64,000 nucleotides of DNA from Neisseria gonorrhoeae (GCF_003315235.1 NZ_QNRU01000002.1:1-64000), one strand, 5' to 3'; positions 29,699 through 39,612 are shown, counted from the stretch's first letter. Notes: generated from the letters alone by a model not told the origin. Translations and numbers: made by a program.

Positions 29699-30025
29699 AT
29701 GAACATCAAACACCTTCTCTTGACCGCCGCCGCAACCGCACTGTTGGGCATTTCCGCCCCCGCACTCGCCCACCACGACGGACACGGCGATGACGACCAC
29801 GGACACGCCGCACACCAACACGGCAAACAAGACAAAATCATCAGCCGCGCCCAAGCCGAAAAAGCGGCTTGGGCGCGTGTCGGCGGCAAAATCACCGACA
29901 TCGATCTCGAACACGACGACGGCCGTCCGCACTATGATGTCGAAATCGTCAAAAACGGACAGGAATACAAAGTCGTTGTCGATGCCCGTACCGGCCGCGT
30001 GATTTCCTCCCGCCGCGACGACTGA
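29699..30025 (+). CDS. Periplasmic PepSY-domain protein with His-rich linker
   Basis: A 108-residue protein with a signal peptide (MNIKHLLLTAAATALLGISAPALA), a His/Asp-rich stretch (HHDGHGDDDHGHAAHQHG, about 25-42) that could bind metal, and one PepSY domain (ISRAQAEKAAWARVGGKITDIDLEHDDGRPHYDVEI ... VVDARTGRVISS). PepSY proteins commonly inhibit proteases or sit in metal/redox systems; the target here is unknown. A terminator follows, so it is probably monocistronic. Confidence 0.85.
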   Translation: MNIKHLLLTAAATALLGISAPALAHHDGHGDDDHGHAAHQHGKQDKIISRAQAEKAAWARVGGKITDIDLEHDDGRPHYDVEIVKNGQEYKVVVDARTGRVISSRRDD

Positions 30026-30040
30026 ATTTGATACAATCCG

Positions 30041-30078
30041 TGCCGTCTGGAGCCCGAACCGGTTTCAGACGGCATTTT
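30041..30078 (+). terminator. DUS inverted-repeat terminator after the PepSY gene
   Basis: TGCCGTCTGGAGCC (one DUS mismatch) pairs with GGTTTCAGACGGCA, followed by TTTT. Confidence 0.7.
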
Positions 30079-30106
30079 GCACCCGACACTTCAGGATTCG
30101 GCACAC

Positions 30107-30691
30107 ATGATCAGCAGACTGACCGGCAAACTGGTTGAAAAAAACCCTCCGCAAATCGTCATCGATGTCAACGGTGTCGGTTATGAAGCCGACGTATCGA
30201 TGCAGACCTTCTACAACCTGCCGCCCGTGGGTGAAAGCGTACAACTGTTTACCCAGCTTATCATTCGGGAAGACGCACATCTTTTATTTGGTTTTGCCAC
30301 TGCGGAAGAACGCAAGACCTTCCGCCAACTGATTAAGGTCGGCGGCATCGGCGCGAAAACGGCTTTGGGCATTTTGTCGGCGATGACGGCAGACGAGCTG
30401 GCGCGGGCGGTTGCAGAAGAAGATGTCAAACGCCTCTCCTCCGCTCCGGGAATCGGCAAAAAAACCGCCGAACGTATGGTCTTGGAACTGCGCGGCAAGC
30501 TGGTCGCGCATACGGTAACGGACGGGCTGTTTGCCGCCTCACCCGCCGCCGACGAAACGGAAGACATCGTCAGCACGCTGCTTGCGCTGGGTTACAACGA
30601 ACGCGAGGCAAAAGCGGCGGTCAAAGGCGTTCCGAAGGGGACGGACGTGGGCGAAGGCGTGCGCCTTGCCCTGAAAAACCTGCTGAAATAA
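30107..30691 (+). CDS. ruvA: Holliday junction branch migration protein RuvA
   Basis: A 194-residue RuvA with domain I ([31 protein letters not shown]), two helix-hairpin-helix motifs in domain II ([16 protein letters not shown] and [19 protein letters not shown]) and the C-terminal RuvB-binding domain III ([16 protein letters not shown]). It binds four-way junctions as a tetramer and loads RuvB. The start is the ATG of MISRLTG; ruvB is not adjacent. Confidence 0.95.
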
Positions 30692-30854
30692 TGCCGTCCG
30701 AAGGCGGCGCGGCGTTTGCCCTGACGAAACCCTGCGTTTCCGCCCCGCGCTGTCTTCCCGACGGCTTTTCCCGTAAAATGGCGTTATTGTCCCTCCTTTC
30801 GGACGGCATTGTGTTTGATGCCGTCTGAAACTGTGTTTACCGAAATCGAAAACA

Positions 30855-32711
30855 ATGTTGAACAAAATATTTTCCTGGTTCGAGTCCCGAATCGACCCCT
30901 ACCCCGAAGCCGCGCCGAAAACGCCCGAAAAAGGCTTGTGCCGGTTTGTCTGGAGCAGTATGGACGGGGTGCGGAAATGGATAGCCGCCCTAGCTGCGCT
31001 GACCGCCGGCATCGGCATTATGGAAGCCCTGATTTTTCAATTTATGGGCAAAATCGTAGAGTGGCTCGGCAAATACGCGCCCGCCGAACTGTTTGCCGAA
31101 AAAGGTTGGGAACTGGCGGCAATGGCGGCGATGATGGTGTTTTCGGTCGTGTGGGCGTTTGCCGCGTCCAACGTGCGCCTGCAAACCCTTCAGGGCGTGT
31201 TCCCTATGCGCCTGCGCTGGAACTTCCACCGCCTGATGCTGAACCAGAGCCTCGGTTTTTATCAGGACGAATTTGCCGGCCGCGTGTCCGCCAAAGTCAT
31301 GCAGACCGCGCTGGCGTTGCGCGACGCGGTGATGACGGTTGCCGATATGGTCGTTTATGTGTCGGTGTATTTCATCACTTCGGGCGTGATTCTCGCCTCG
31401 CTCGACTCATGGCTGCTGCTGCCCTTTATCGGCTGGATAATCGGTTTCGCTTCGGTAATGCGCCTGCTGATTCCCAGATTGGGGCAAACCGCCGCACGGC
31501 AGGCGAATGCCCGCTCGCTGATGACCGGCCGCATTACCGATGCCTATTCCAATATCGCCACCGTCAAACTCTTTTTCCACGGCGCGCGCGAAGCCGTCTA
31601 TGCCAAGCAGTCGATGGAAGAATTTATGGTTACGGTGCGCGCCCAAATGCGGCTGGCGACTCTGCTGCATTCGTGCAGCTTCATCGTCAACACTTCGCTG
31701 ACCCTCTCCGCCGCCGCACTGGGCATCTGGCTTTGGCACAACGGACAGGTCGGCGTGGGTGCGGTCGCCACCGCCACCGCGATGGCGTTGCGCGCCAACG
31801 GGCTGTCGCAATACATTATGTGGGAATCCGCGCGGCTGTTTGAAAACATCGGCATCGTCAACGACGGCATGGCGACCCTGTCCAAACCGCACACCATCCT
31901 CGACAAGCCCCAAGCCCTGCCGCTGAACGTGCCGCAAGGCGCAATCAAGTTCGAACACGTCGATTTTTGCTACGAAGCCGGCAAACCGCTGCTCAACGGC
32001 TTTAACCTGAATATCAAACCCGGCGAAAAAGTCGGCTTGATCGGACGCAGCGGCGCGGGCAAATCCACCATCGTCAACCTGCTTTTGCGTTTCTACGAAC
32101 CGCAAAGCGGCACGGTTTCGATCGACGGGCAGGACATAAGCGGCGTTACCCAAGAATCTTTACGCGCCCAAATCGGTTTGGTCACACAAGATACCTCGCT
32201 GCTGCACCGTTCCGTGCGCGACAACATTATTTACGGCCGCCCCGACGCGACCGATGCCGAAATGGTTTCCGCCGCCGAACGCGCCGAAGCCGCCGGCTTC
32301 ATCCCCGACCTTTCCGATGCCAAAGGGCGGAGCGGCTACGACGCGCACGTCGGCGAACGCGGCGTGAAACTCTCCGGCGGGCAACGCCAGCGCATCGCCA
32401 TCGCCCGCGTGATGCTCAAAGACGCACCCATCCTGCTGCTTGACGAAGCCACCAGCGCGCTCGATTCCGAAGTTGAAGCCGCCATCCAAGAAAGCCTCGA
32501 CAAAATGATGGAAGGCAAAACCGTCATCGCCATCGCCCACCGCCTCTCCACCATTGCCGCGATGGACAGGCTCGTCGTCCTCGACAAAGGCCGCATCATC
32601 GAAGAAGGCACACACGCCGAACTCCTCGAAAAACGCGGGCTTTACGCCAAACTCTGGGCGCACCAGAGCGGCGGCTTCCTCAGCGAACACGTCGAGTGGC
32701 AGCACGACTGA
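30855..32711 (+). CDS. ABC exporter (fused permease/ATPase)
   Basis: A 618-residue half-transporter with six predicted helices (about 40-330) and an ATPase domain: Walker A GRSGAGKSTIVN (about 398), Q-loop VTQDTSLLH, signature LSGGQRQRIAIAR, Walker B ILLLDEATSALD and H-loop AIAHRLS. It belongs to the MsbA/multidrug branch and would work as a homodimer. The substrate cannot be read from sequence. The 163-base gap from ruvA holds two DUS and a small inverted repeat. Confidence 0.88.
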   Translation: MLNKIFSWFESRIDPYPEAAPKTPEKGLCRFVWSSMDGVRKWIAALAALTAGIGIMEALIFQFMGKIVEWLGKYAPAELFAEKGWELAAMAAMMVFSVVWAFAASNVRLQTLQGVFPMRLRWNFHRLMLNQSLGFYQDEFAGRVSAKVMQTALALRDAVMTVADMVVYVSVYFITSGVILASLDSWLLLPFIGWIIGFASVMRLLIPRLGQTAARQANARSLMTGRITDAYSNIATVKLFFHGAREAVYAKQSMEEFMVTVRAQMRLATLLHSCSFIVNTSLTLSAAALGIWLWHNGQVGVGAVATATAMALRANGLSQYIMWESARLFENIGIVNDGMATLSKPHTILDKPQALPLNVPQGAIKFEHVDFCYEAGKPLLNGFNLNIKPGEKVGLIGRSGAGKSTIVNLLLRFYEPQSGTVSIDGQDISGVTQESLRAQIGLVTQDTSLLHRSVRDNIIYGRPDATDAEMVSAAERAEAAGFIPDLSDAKGRSGYDAHVGERGVKLSGGQRQRIAIARVMLKDAPILLLDEATSALDSEVEAAIQESLDKMMEGKTVIAIAHRLSTIAAMDRLVVLDKGRIIEEGTHAELLEKRGLYAKLWAHQSGGFLSEHVEWQHD

Positions 32712-32715
32712 ACCG

Positions 32716-32750
32716 ATGCCGTCCGAACACCCCTTTTCAGACGGCATTTC
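32716..32750 (+). terminator. DUS inverted repeat after the ABC exporter
   Basis: ATGCCGTCCGAA (one mismatch) pairs with TTCAGACGGCAT, followed by TTCC. It ends just upstream of rsgA and may be a weak terminator. Confidence 0.5.
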
Positions 32751-32772
32751 CACACCCAACCCCAAAGAAACC

Positions 32773-33639
32773 ATGAACGACACCGCCCAAATTACCGCCG
32801 GCTACGGCCGCCGCTACATCGTCCGCACGCCCGACGGCACAACCTACGAAGCCAGCACCCGCAAAAAACGCGTCGATTTCGCCTGCGGCGACCGCGTCCG
32901 CATCAGCCCCGTCAACGCCGAACAAGTTGTGATTGAAGATTTTTTACCGCGCCAAAGCCTGCTCTACCGCCAAGACGCGTGGAAAACCAAACTCATCGCC
33001 GCCAACGTTACCCAACTCCTCATCGTAACCGCCGCCGTCCCGAGTCCGAGCGTGCGGCTGCTACAGCGCGCCCTGCTTGCCGCCGAAGCCGCCGGCATCC
33101 GCGCCGTCATCGTCCTGAACAAAGCCGACCTGCCCGAAACCGCCCTCTGGCTCGAAAAACTCAAATTCTACGAAACGCTGGGTTACCCCGTCATCGAAAC
33201 CCGCGTGCTGGAAAACGCCGACAGCCTGCGCCCCGTCCTGCAAGGGCACAGCAACATCCTGCTCGGACAAAGCGGTATGGGCAAATCCACCCTGGCCAAC
33301 GCCCTTTTAGGCAGCCAAACCGCCCGCACCGGCGACATTTCCGCCGCACTCGACTCGGGAAAACACACCACCACCCACGCCCGGCTTTATGATTTGAACG
33401 GCGAAACCCAACTCATCGACTCCCCGGGTTTGCAAGAATTTGGTTTACACCACCTCCAAGCCGCCGATTTGCCGCACTATTTCCCCGATTTCCGCCACCT
33501 TGTCGGGCAATGCCGCTTCCACAACTGCACCCACCGCGCCGAACCCGGCTGCGCCTTCAAAGCCGCCGCCGAAACCGGGGCGGCAAGCCCCGAACGCCTC
33601 GCCTTTTTACAGGGCATCACCGACGAACTGCTCGGGTAA
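32773..33639 (+). CDS. rsgA: Ribosome small subunit biogenesis GTPase RsgA
   Basis: A 288-residue circularly permuted GTPase. After the OB-fold (about 10-60) come G4 NKAD (116-119), G1 GQSGMGKST (165-173), G2 KHTTTHA and G3 DSPG (216-219), then the zinc module [14 protein letters not shown] (247-260). RsgA acts late in 30S maturation. The ATG at MNDTAQIT was chosen; the frame is open far upstream inside the ABC gene but without homology. Confidence 0.92.
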   Translation: MNDTAQITAGYGRRYIVRTPDGTTYEASTRKKRVDFACGDRVRISPVNAEQVVIEDFLPRQSLLYRQDAWKTKLIAANVTQLLIVTAAVPSPSVRLLQRALLAAEAAGIRAVIVLNKADLPETALWLEKLKFYETLGYPVIETRVLENADSLRPVLQGHSNILLGQSGMGKSTLANALLGSQTARTGDISAALDSGKHTTTHARLYDLNGETQLIDSPGLQEFGLHHLQAADLPHYFPDFRHLVGQCRFHNCTHRAEPGCAFKAAAETGAASPERLAFLQGITDELLG

Positions 33640-33664
33640 CGCCTTGCCGACCGGGGCGGAAAAA

Positions 33665-33702
33665 ATGCCGTCTGAAGCCGGATTCGGGTTTCAGACGGCA
33701 TC
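33665..33702 (+). terminator. DUS inverted-repeat terminator after rsgA
   Basis: ATGCCGTCTGAAGCC faces GGTTTCAGACGGCAT. The 3' flank is TCCGTTTT, so termination may be partial; xseB starts 50 bases on. Confidence 0.6.
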
Positions 33703-33751
33703 CGTTTTGCAAAAATGCTACAATCCGCTTTTTACCGGAACACCCGAAACT

Positions 33752-33976
33752 ATGAAGAAAAACACCCCGAAATCGTTTGAAGAGGCCTTGTCGCGCCTTG
33801 AATCGCTGACGCAGTCCATGCAGGGCGAAATGCCCTTGGAAGACGCGCTTGCCGCCTATCAGGAAGGCAACGAGCTGGTCAGGTACTGCCAAACCAAGCT
33901 GGCCCAAGTCGAACAAAAATTACAGGTTTTGGATGCGGACGGGACGAAGGAGTTGAACCTTGAATCCGACGAATGA
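33752..33976 (+). CDS. xseB: Exodeoxyribonuclease VII small subunit
   Basis: A 74-residue helical protein of usual XseB length with [32 protein letters not shown], the family core. It joins XseA to degrade single-stranded DNA. Its 3' end contains AAGGAG that serves as the ribosome binding site of ispA, whose start lies inside xseB, so the two are coupled, as in many bacteria. Confidence 0.93.
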   Translation: MKKNTPKSFEEALSRLESLTQSMQGEMPLEDALAAYQEGNELVRYCQTKLAQVEQKLQVLDADGTKELNLESDE

Positions 33977-34856
33977 TTTGAAAGCGTGGCAACAGAGGGC
34001 GCAGGCGCAGACAGAGCTGCTGCTGGAACGCTTTTTGCCGTCTGGAAACGAAATCCCGCACACGCTGCACGAAGCGATGCGCTATGCGGCTTTGGACGGC
34101 GGCAAGCGTCTGCGCCCGATGCTGGTGCTGGCGGCTTCGGAATTGGGCGGGGCCGTGGCGGATGCGGTCGGACAGGCAATGGCGGCAATCGAAATGATCC
34201 ACGTCTATTCTTTGGTTCACGACGATATGCCGGCGATGGACAACGACAGCCTGCGGCGCGGCAAACCGACCTGCCACATCAAATATGGCGAAGCCACCGC
34301 CCTTCTGACCGGCGACGCTTTACAAACCCAAGCCTTCGACGTGTTGAGCCGTCCGACAGAACTGCCCGCCGCACGCCAGTTGGCAATGTTGTCGGTGTTG
34401 GCAAAAGCGGGCGGCAGCGCGGGTATGGCGGGCGGACAGGCAATCGATTTGGCAAATGTCGGCAAACAAATGGTTCAAGCCGATTTGGAACGGATGCACA
34501 GCCTGAAAACGGGGGCGTTGATCCGTGCGGCGGTTTTATTGGGGGCGACGGCGTGTCCCGATCTGTCCGACGCGGAACTTGCCGTATTGGACGCTTACGC
34601 GGCAAAACTGGGTTTGGCGTTCCAAGTCATCGACGATGTGTTGGATTGTGAAGCGGACACGGCGACTTTGGGCAAGACGGCGGGCAAAGATGCCGACAAC
34701 GACAAGCCGACTTATGTGAAACTGATGGGCTTGGAAGCGGCGCGCTCATACGCACACAAACTGGTTGCCGAAGCAGTCGCGCTGCTCGAACCCTTCGGCG
34801 ACAAAGCCCTGCGCCTGCGGCAGTTGGCAGAATTTGCAGTCGCACGCAAATATTAA
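33960..34856 (+). CDS. ispA: Farnesyl diphosphate synthase (geranyltranstransferase)
   Basis: A 298-residue short-chain prenyl synthase with a first Asp-rich motif DDMPAMD (88-94) followed by RRGKPTCH, and a second DDVLD (about 225). It condenses IPP with DMAPP/GPP to farnesyl diphosphate for quinones and undecaprenyl phosphate. The start is TTG, supported by AAGGAG eight bases upstream; the only nearby ATG (33973) is out of frame. It overlaps xseB by 17 bases. Confidence 0.93.
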   Translation: MNPTNDLKAWQQRAQAQTELLLERFLPSGNEIPHTLHEAMRYAALDGGKRLRPMLVLAASELGGAVADAVGQAMAAIEMIHVYSLVHDDMPAMDNDSLRRGKPTCHIKYGEATALLTGDALQTQAFDVLSRPTELPAARQLAMLSVLAKAGGSAGMAGGQAIDLANVGKQMVQADLERMHSLKTGALIRAAVLLGATACPDLSDAELAVLDAYAAKLGLAFQVIDDVLDCEADTATLGKTAGKDADNDKPTYVKLMGLEAARSYAHKLVAEAVALLEPFGDKALRLRQLAEFAVARKY

Positions 34857-34923
34857 AACCGGCGTATATCGCCGACTGAAACGTGCCGGCACAGCGATGC
34901 CGGCCTGCACTTGAATGAAACAA

Positions 34924-34954
34924 ATGCCGTCTGAAAGGGTTTCAGACGGCATTC
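34924..34954. terminator. DUS inverted repeat between convergent ispA and the DUF2818 gene
   Basis: Perfect ATGCCGTCTGAA / TTCAGACGGCAT arms with a five-base loop; the minus strand continues with TTTG. Confidence 0.65.
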
Positions 34955-34972
34955 CTATGCTTGTTTGCTTGT

Positions 34973-35272
34973 TTATTCCCTGTTGCGCGTGTGCCAAAAA
35001 TACCGCCGCACGAAACACGGGAAGGCGAAAATGAGGTACAGGCAGACGACGGTGGCGTAAAACTCCCAACCCTGATTGTGTACCGCTCCCGCACGGGATT
35101 CGAGGATGTAGGCAAGAGAGGCGGTCAGCGCGAAACCTGCCGCCAGCTCGATCAGGTGGTGTCCGAAATGTTTGCGCTTGAGCGCGGCCACGCCGAACAG
35201 TCTGGTCGTGAGGAAGGGGGCGTTGGCAAAGATGAGTGCCAAGACCAAAAGGATGTACATGGATGCGGTCAT
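34973..35272 (-). CDS. DUF2818 membrane protein following nuoN
   Basis: A 99-residue protein with three or so hydrophobic segments (TASMYILLVLALIFANAPFL; HHLIELAAGFALTASLAYILESRAG; WEFYATVVCLYLIFAFPCFVRRYFW). DUF2818 proteins typically sit right after nuoN in betaproteobacteria, suggesting a role in complex I assembly or stability, but none is proven. It is the last gene of the nuo operon here, 111 bases after nuoN. The ATG at MTASMY was preferred to an upstream in-frame start in the DUS-containing gap. Confidence 0.82.
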   Translation of the reverse strand: MTASMYILLVLALIFANAPFLTTRLFGVAALKRKHFGHHLIELAAGFALTASLAYILESRAGAVHNQGWEFYATVVCLYLIFAFPCFVRRYFWHTRNRE

Positions 35273-35383
35273 GGTGGGCTTTCTGTTTGGGCATTGTCGG
35301 CGGCGATGCCGTCTGAACTGCATTGCGGAACGGCATATCTTAACAAAAACGGCAGCCTCTGACACGGCTGCCGTTTCGGCGGC

Positions 35384-36829
35384 TCACAGCGTGTTCTCCA
35401 ACGCCTTGGCGCACCAGTCGATAACGGTTTGCGGCATAATGCCCCACAGCACCAACAGCAGCGCGTTGACGCTTAAGAGGGATTTTGCGGCATTGTTGCC
35501 GCCGGCGGCGGGACGGGCGCGGCCGGATTCGTCAAAATACATGACTTTGACCACGCGCAGGTAGTAGAACGCGCCAACCAGCGACATCACGACGGCAAAC
35601 ACCGACAACCATACATAGCCTTGTTTCAAAAGCGCCATAATCACGCCGAATTTGGCGTAAAAACCCATCAGCGGCGGAATGCCCGCCATAGAGAACATAA
35701 CCAGCAGCATCAAAAAGGCAAGCCATACGCGGTGTTGGTTCAACCCTGCCAAATCGCTGATGTTTTCGCACTCGTTGTCCCCGTCCGACAACACCATCAA
35801 CACGCCGAACCCTGCCGCCGCCATCAGCGCGTAGGTAATGGCGTAATAGAGGCCCGCCGCAAAGCCGACCGCGCCCGCCATAAACGCCAACAGGATGAAA
35901 CCCATATGCGATACGGTGGAATAGGCGAGCATACGTTTGATATTGGTCTGCATGATGGCGGCAAGGTTGCCGACCAGCAGCGAGGCGGCGGCAAGCAGGG
36001 CAAACATCAGAGACCAGTCATGATGCACGGTTCCCAGCCCGGTAACGAGGATGCGGAAAGCGAAAACGACGGCGGCGATTTTCGGGGCAGTGCCGACCAA
36101 GGCGGTAACAGAAGTGGGCGCGCCGTGATACACGTCGGGCATCCACATATGGAACGGTACCGCGCCGAGTTTGAACGCAACGGCGACGACGATAAACACC
36201 AGACCCAGTTTCAACAGCCATTCGTTAGCTTCTTCATTGAAGGAAGAGGCGAGCACGCCGGCAAATTCCAGCGAACCGGTTGCGCCGTAAACCATAGAAA
36301 TACCGTAGAGCAGCAGGCCGGATGCCAGCGCGCCCAGAACAAAATATTTCAAGGCGGCTTCGGCGGCAAAACCGGAATCGCGGCGCAGGGCAATCAGGGC
36401 GTAAAGGGCGAGCGACAAGAGTTCCAAACCGATATAGGCAGTTAAAAAATGCCCCGCGCTCACCATCACGCTCATGCCCAAGAGGGCAAACAGCGACAGG
36501 GTGTAAAACTCGCCTTTGAAAATACCGCGCACTTGGTTGTAGGGCTTGGCATAGACAAACAGGACAAACGTCAAGGCATATAAAACCATTTTTGCCAAAC
36601 GCGACATACCGTCCGCAATATACATCCCGTTGAACGAAGACGTGCTGCCCTGTTCCCACACGGCAAGCTGCACCGCCGCCGTAACCGCCACCGTTGCCAA
36701 CGCGCCGTAATGCGTCCAACGGCATTTGTCATCACTGGCCCACAAGTCCGCCGGCAACAATAACACCAGCAGCGACAGCAGCGCGACTTCGGGCAGTGCG
36801 GGCATTAAATTCAAATCTGACCAATTCAT
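35384..36829 (-). CDS. nuoN: NADH-quinone oxidoreductase subunit N
   Basis: A 481-residue antiporter-like proton-pumping subunit of complex I with about 14 helices. Conserved features include GVDGISV-equivalent FNGMYIADGMSRLAK, AYIGLELLSLALYALIA (the key Glu), LGAVPFHMWMPDVYHGAPTS with the helix-7 break, and LAYSTVSHMGFILLA. It forms part of the membrane arm and follows nuoM by 9 bases. Confidence 0.95.
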   Translation of the reverse strand: MNWSDLNLMPALPEVALLSLLVLLLPADLWASDDKCRWTHYGALATVAVTAAVQLAVWEQGSTSSFNGMYIADGMSRLAKMVLYALTFVLFVYAKPYNQVRGIFKGEFYTLSLFALLGMSVMVSAGHFLTAYIGLELLSLALYALIALRRDSGFAAEAALKYFVLGALASGLLLYGISMVYGATGSLEFAGVLASSFNEEANEWLLKLGLVFIVVAVAFKLGAVPFHMWMPDVYHGAPTSVTALVGTAPKIAAVVFAFRILVTGLGTVHHDWSLMFALLAAASLLVGNLAAIMQTNIKRMLAYSTVSHMGFILLAFMAGAVGFAAGLYYAITYALMAAAGFGVLMVLSDGDNECENISDLAGLNQHRVWLAFLMLLVMFSMAGIPPLMGFYAKFGVIMALLKQGYVWLSVFAVVMSLVGAFYYLRVVKVMYFDESGRARPAAGGNNAAKSLLSVNALLLVLWGIMPQTVIDWCAKALENTL

Positions 36830-36838
36830 TTACACACC

Positions 36839-38335
36839 TCAAATCTTGCTTTGCGCCACATGGGCAATCAAATCGTTTGCCGCCTGATGCACCACTTCGA
36901 TAAATGCGTTCGGATACAGGCCCATCCCCAAAACAGCAACCGCCAAAACCGCCAGAATCGCAAACTCGCGGCAATTGATGTCTTTCATTTCGGCAACGTG
37001 CGGATTGTGAATCGCGCCGAAAATCACGCGCTTGTACATCCACAGGGTATAAGACGCGCCGTAAATCAGCGTCATAGCCGCCAGCGCGCCCACCCAGAAA
37101 TTCACTTTAACCGCGCCCATAACCACCATAAACTCGCCCACGAAGCCGGAAGTCGCAGGCAGGCCGGCGTTCGCCATACCGAACAACATCATAAACGCCG
37201 CAAACTTGGGCATCACATTGACCACGCCGCCGTAATCGGCAATATTGCGCGTGTGCAGGCGGTCGTACATCACACCGATGCACATAAACATCGCCGCCGA
37301 CACGAAGCCGTGCGAAATCATCTGAATGACCGCGCCTTTCAACGCCCAGTCGTCCAACTGCCCGTCAACAAACAAAAACATCCCAAGCGTTACAAAACCC
37401 ATATGGCTGATGGACGAATACGCCACCAGTTTCTTCATATCGGTTTGCACCAGGGCCACCATACCGATATAAATTACGGCAATCAGGCTCAATACGATGA
37501 TTACGGGGGCAAAATAGCGAGCCGCGTCCGGCATAATCGGCAAGATAAAGCGCAAGAAACCATACGCACCCAGTTTCAGCGTAATTGCCGCCAACACCAT
37601 CGAACCGCCGGTCGGCGCTTCAACGTGGGCATCCGGCAGCCAAGTGTGTACGGGGAACATCGGCACTTTTACGGCAAATGACAGGAAGAACGCTACAAAC
37701 AAAAGCTGTTGTACGCCCAACGGAATCTGTTTGATGTTTTGGAAATCGACAATAGAGAAGCTGCCTGTCTGATAGTACAGGTAAACCATGGCAACCAACA
37801 TCAAGAGCGAACCCGTCAGCGTATAGAGGAACAGCTTGACCGACGCATAGACGCGGCGCGGGCCGCCCCATACACCGATAATCAGGTACAGCGGAATCAG
37901 CATACCCTCGAAGAACACATAAAACAGAATCGCATCCTGCGCGGCAAACGCGCCGTTAATCAAACCCGACATCATCAGGAATGCCGCCATATACTGCGCC
38001 GGACGTTTCTGAATGACTTCCCAACCGGCCAATACCACCAGCAGCGTAATAAACGCATTCAAGATGATAAAGAGCACTGAAATACCGTCCACGCCCAATG
38101 CATAGTTGATTTTCAGAAGCGGAATCCACTCGTGGAACTCGGTAAATTGATAGCCGCCGCTCAAACGGTCGAAACCGGTAAACAGGGGCAACGTTACCAA
38201 GAAACCGGCAAGCGCTCCCATGAAGGCAAGCACACGCGCCAGCGGCGCACGGCTGTCTTTACCGGTCGCCAAAACCAGCACGCCTGCGGCGATGGGTATC
38301 CATATTGCCAAGCTGAGTAGGTAGTTGGAAAACAT
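36839..38335 (-). CDS. nuoM: NADH-quinone oxidoreductase subunit M
   Basis: A 498-residue antiporter-like subunit with NYALGVDGISVLFIILNA, YVFFEGMLIPLYLIIGVWG (key Glu), VPMFPVHTWLPDAHVEAPTGGS and KLVAYSSISHMGFV. The start is the ATG of MFSNYLLSLAIW; the frame is open for 41 codons upstream, into the gap behind the PLD-family gene, without homology. Because an AT-rich gene lies between nuoL and nuoM, its expression depends on readthrough or on a local promoter. Confidence 0.95.
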   Translation of the reverse strand: MFSNYLLSLAIWIPIAAGVLVLATGKDSRAPLARVLAFMGALAGFLVTLPLFTGFDRLSGGYQFTEFHEWIPLLKINYALGVDGISVLFIILNAFITLLVVLAGWEVIQKRPAQYMAAFLMMSGLINGAFAAQDAILFYVFFEGMLIPLYLIIGVWGGPRRVYASVKLFLYTLTGSLLMLVAMVYLYYQTGSFSIVDFQNIKQIPLGVQQLLFVAFFLSFAVKVPMFPVHTWLPDAHVEAPTGGSMVLAAITLKLGAYGFLRFILPIMPDAARYFAPVIIVLSLIAVIYIGMVALVQTDMKKLVAYSSISHMGFVTLGMFLFVDGQLDDWALKGAVIQMISHGFVSAAMFMCIGVMYDRLHTRNIADYGGVVNVMPKFAAFMMLFGMANAGLPATSGFVGEFMVVMGAVKVNFWVGALAAMTLIYGASYTLWMYKRVIFGAIHNPHVAEMKDINCREFAILAVLAVAVLGMGLYPNAFIEVVHQAANDLIAHVAQSKI

Positions 38336-38448
38336 AGTGGTTAACCTGTGGTTAAAATAAAAAATATAGTTGTATGGGTTGGTCTTTACAGACAGCGTTT
38401 TAGGAAGTCGTCTGAAAGAAGGAATGAATACTCTCCCCCCTTCTTTAC

Positions 38449-39612
38449 TTATTCCCAATCAATATCTGTACGATTGCGATATTCTGCCTGTACTAAAACA
38501 TCTAATTCAGCCAAATCTTTTATTTCTGACTGCATAGCTAGTAAAGCTCTTAACTTCATACTTAAATCAATATATTTGGAGCCTTCGCTTGCTCCTTTTG
38601 CAGACTTAAATTTATTTTCTTCTAAAAATTTTTTAATGGGAGCATTTAAAACAGGATATCTATCTGGATATTCTTGACAAAGCATTTCAGAAAAAACTGA
38701 ACCACGAGTGGAAACCCCACATTCTTTTAGCCAATCAATTTGCTTGGCAACCACATTATCTCTCTCAGTAAGTGGAGCATCAAAAACTGATTGGATGGCA
38801 ATGCATAATTTTCTAAAATCTGAAGACTTACCCGTCCTTTTCCACGTTTTATCTTGAAAACGATTGCCTACCCCTTCTCCTTTATTTTCGCTTTTCCAAG
38901 ACCATAATTTATTAAATTCCCCATAAAAATCATTATTGTCTATTTTTCCTGCTGCACATTGCTTAATAAGATTTTTTAATTGATTACACACAGTTTGATG
39001 GTTTCTCATCTGCTTTCTCCGTGCCGCAATCAGTTCTTGATTATAATTTGGCATCTCCATAAATAACTTATCCATCACTGATTGTCTAACAGTTGATTTC
39101 TTATAGTTAATTTCAGCTTCCTGATACTCCTCAAGCCAATCTTCCGATACCGGGATAGATTTCATCGCAATTTCATCAGCCCAAGATTTGACTTTTATAA
39201 AATCCTGCTCGGAAATTTTAGTCAAAATATTTGCTTCATAATTGCTATTAAACGCAGCATGAGTCAAATTTGAAGAACCGATTAAAGCATAATATTCATT
39301 CTTATCATTCTTCCAAAATACAGCTTTAGGATGAAAACCCTGAATGCCTTGAGCTACCATCAGTGTGAATTTCAAATGGGACGGAAGCCATTTCAACACT
39401 TTCCGAATAGCCTCTTTTTTAGACAATCCGAAATCTTGTCCAAAAATAAATTTAAACTCTTGCAATTTGCTATTGAGCTTATTTTTTACATCCCAATGAG
39501 TGAGATACGCAGAGAAAATATACAGCTCTACTGCCTCTGAAACAGCTTTCTCATATATTGAAATCAGTTCCTTCTCATTTGGTGTATCTGAATGTAAAAA
39601 TAACTGTGTCAT
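38449..39612 (-). CDS. PLD-family nuclease-like protein, inserted in the nuo operon
   Basis: A 387-residue protein unrelated to complex I. Residues about 5-180 form one phospholipase D-like half: H94-x-K96 in GFHPKAVFWKND, then GSSNLTHAAF (112-121) and E126. One HKD half implies a dimer, as in Nuc, BfiI and NgoFVII endonucleases. Residues 180-387 are charged and helical, with RNHQTVCNQLKNLIKQCA and a conserved-looking block with SEMLCQEYPDRYPVLNAPI; I do not recognise this domain. Base composition is clearly more AT-rich than nuo. It has its own ribosome binding site (AGAGGAG) and no partner methylase or helicase is beside it. It could be a stand-alone restriction or defence nuclease; a housekeeping role cannot be excluded. 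Confidence 0.7.
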   Translation of the reverse strand: MTQLFLHSDTPNEKELISIYEKAVSEAVELYIFSAYLTHWDVKNKLNSKLQEFKFIFGQDFGLSKKEAIRKVLKWLPSHLKFTLMVAQGIQGFHPKAVFWKNDKNEYYALIGSSNLTHAAFNSNYEANILTKISEQDFIKVKSWADEIAMKSIPVSEDWLEEYQEAEINYKKSTVRQSVMDKLFMEMPNYNQELIAARRKQMRNHQTVCNQLKNLIKQCAAGKIDNNDFYGEFNKLWSWKSENKGEGVGNRFQDKTWKRTGKSSDFRKLCIAIQSVFDAPLTERDNVVAKQIDWLKECGVSTRGSVFSEMLCQEYPDRYPVLNAPIKKFLEENKFKSAKGASEGSKYIDLSMKLRALLAMQSEIKDLAELDVLVQAEYRNRTDIDWE

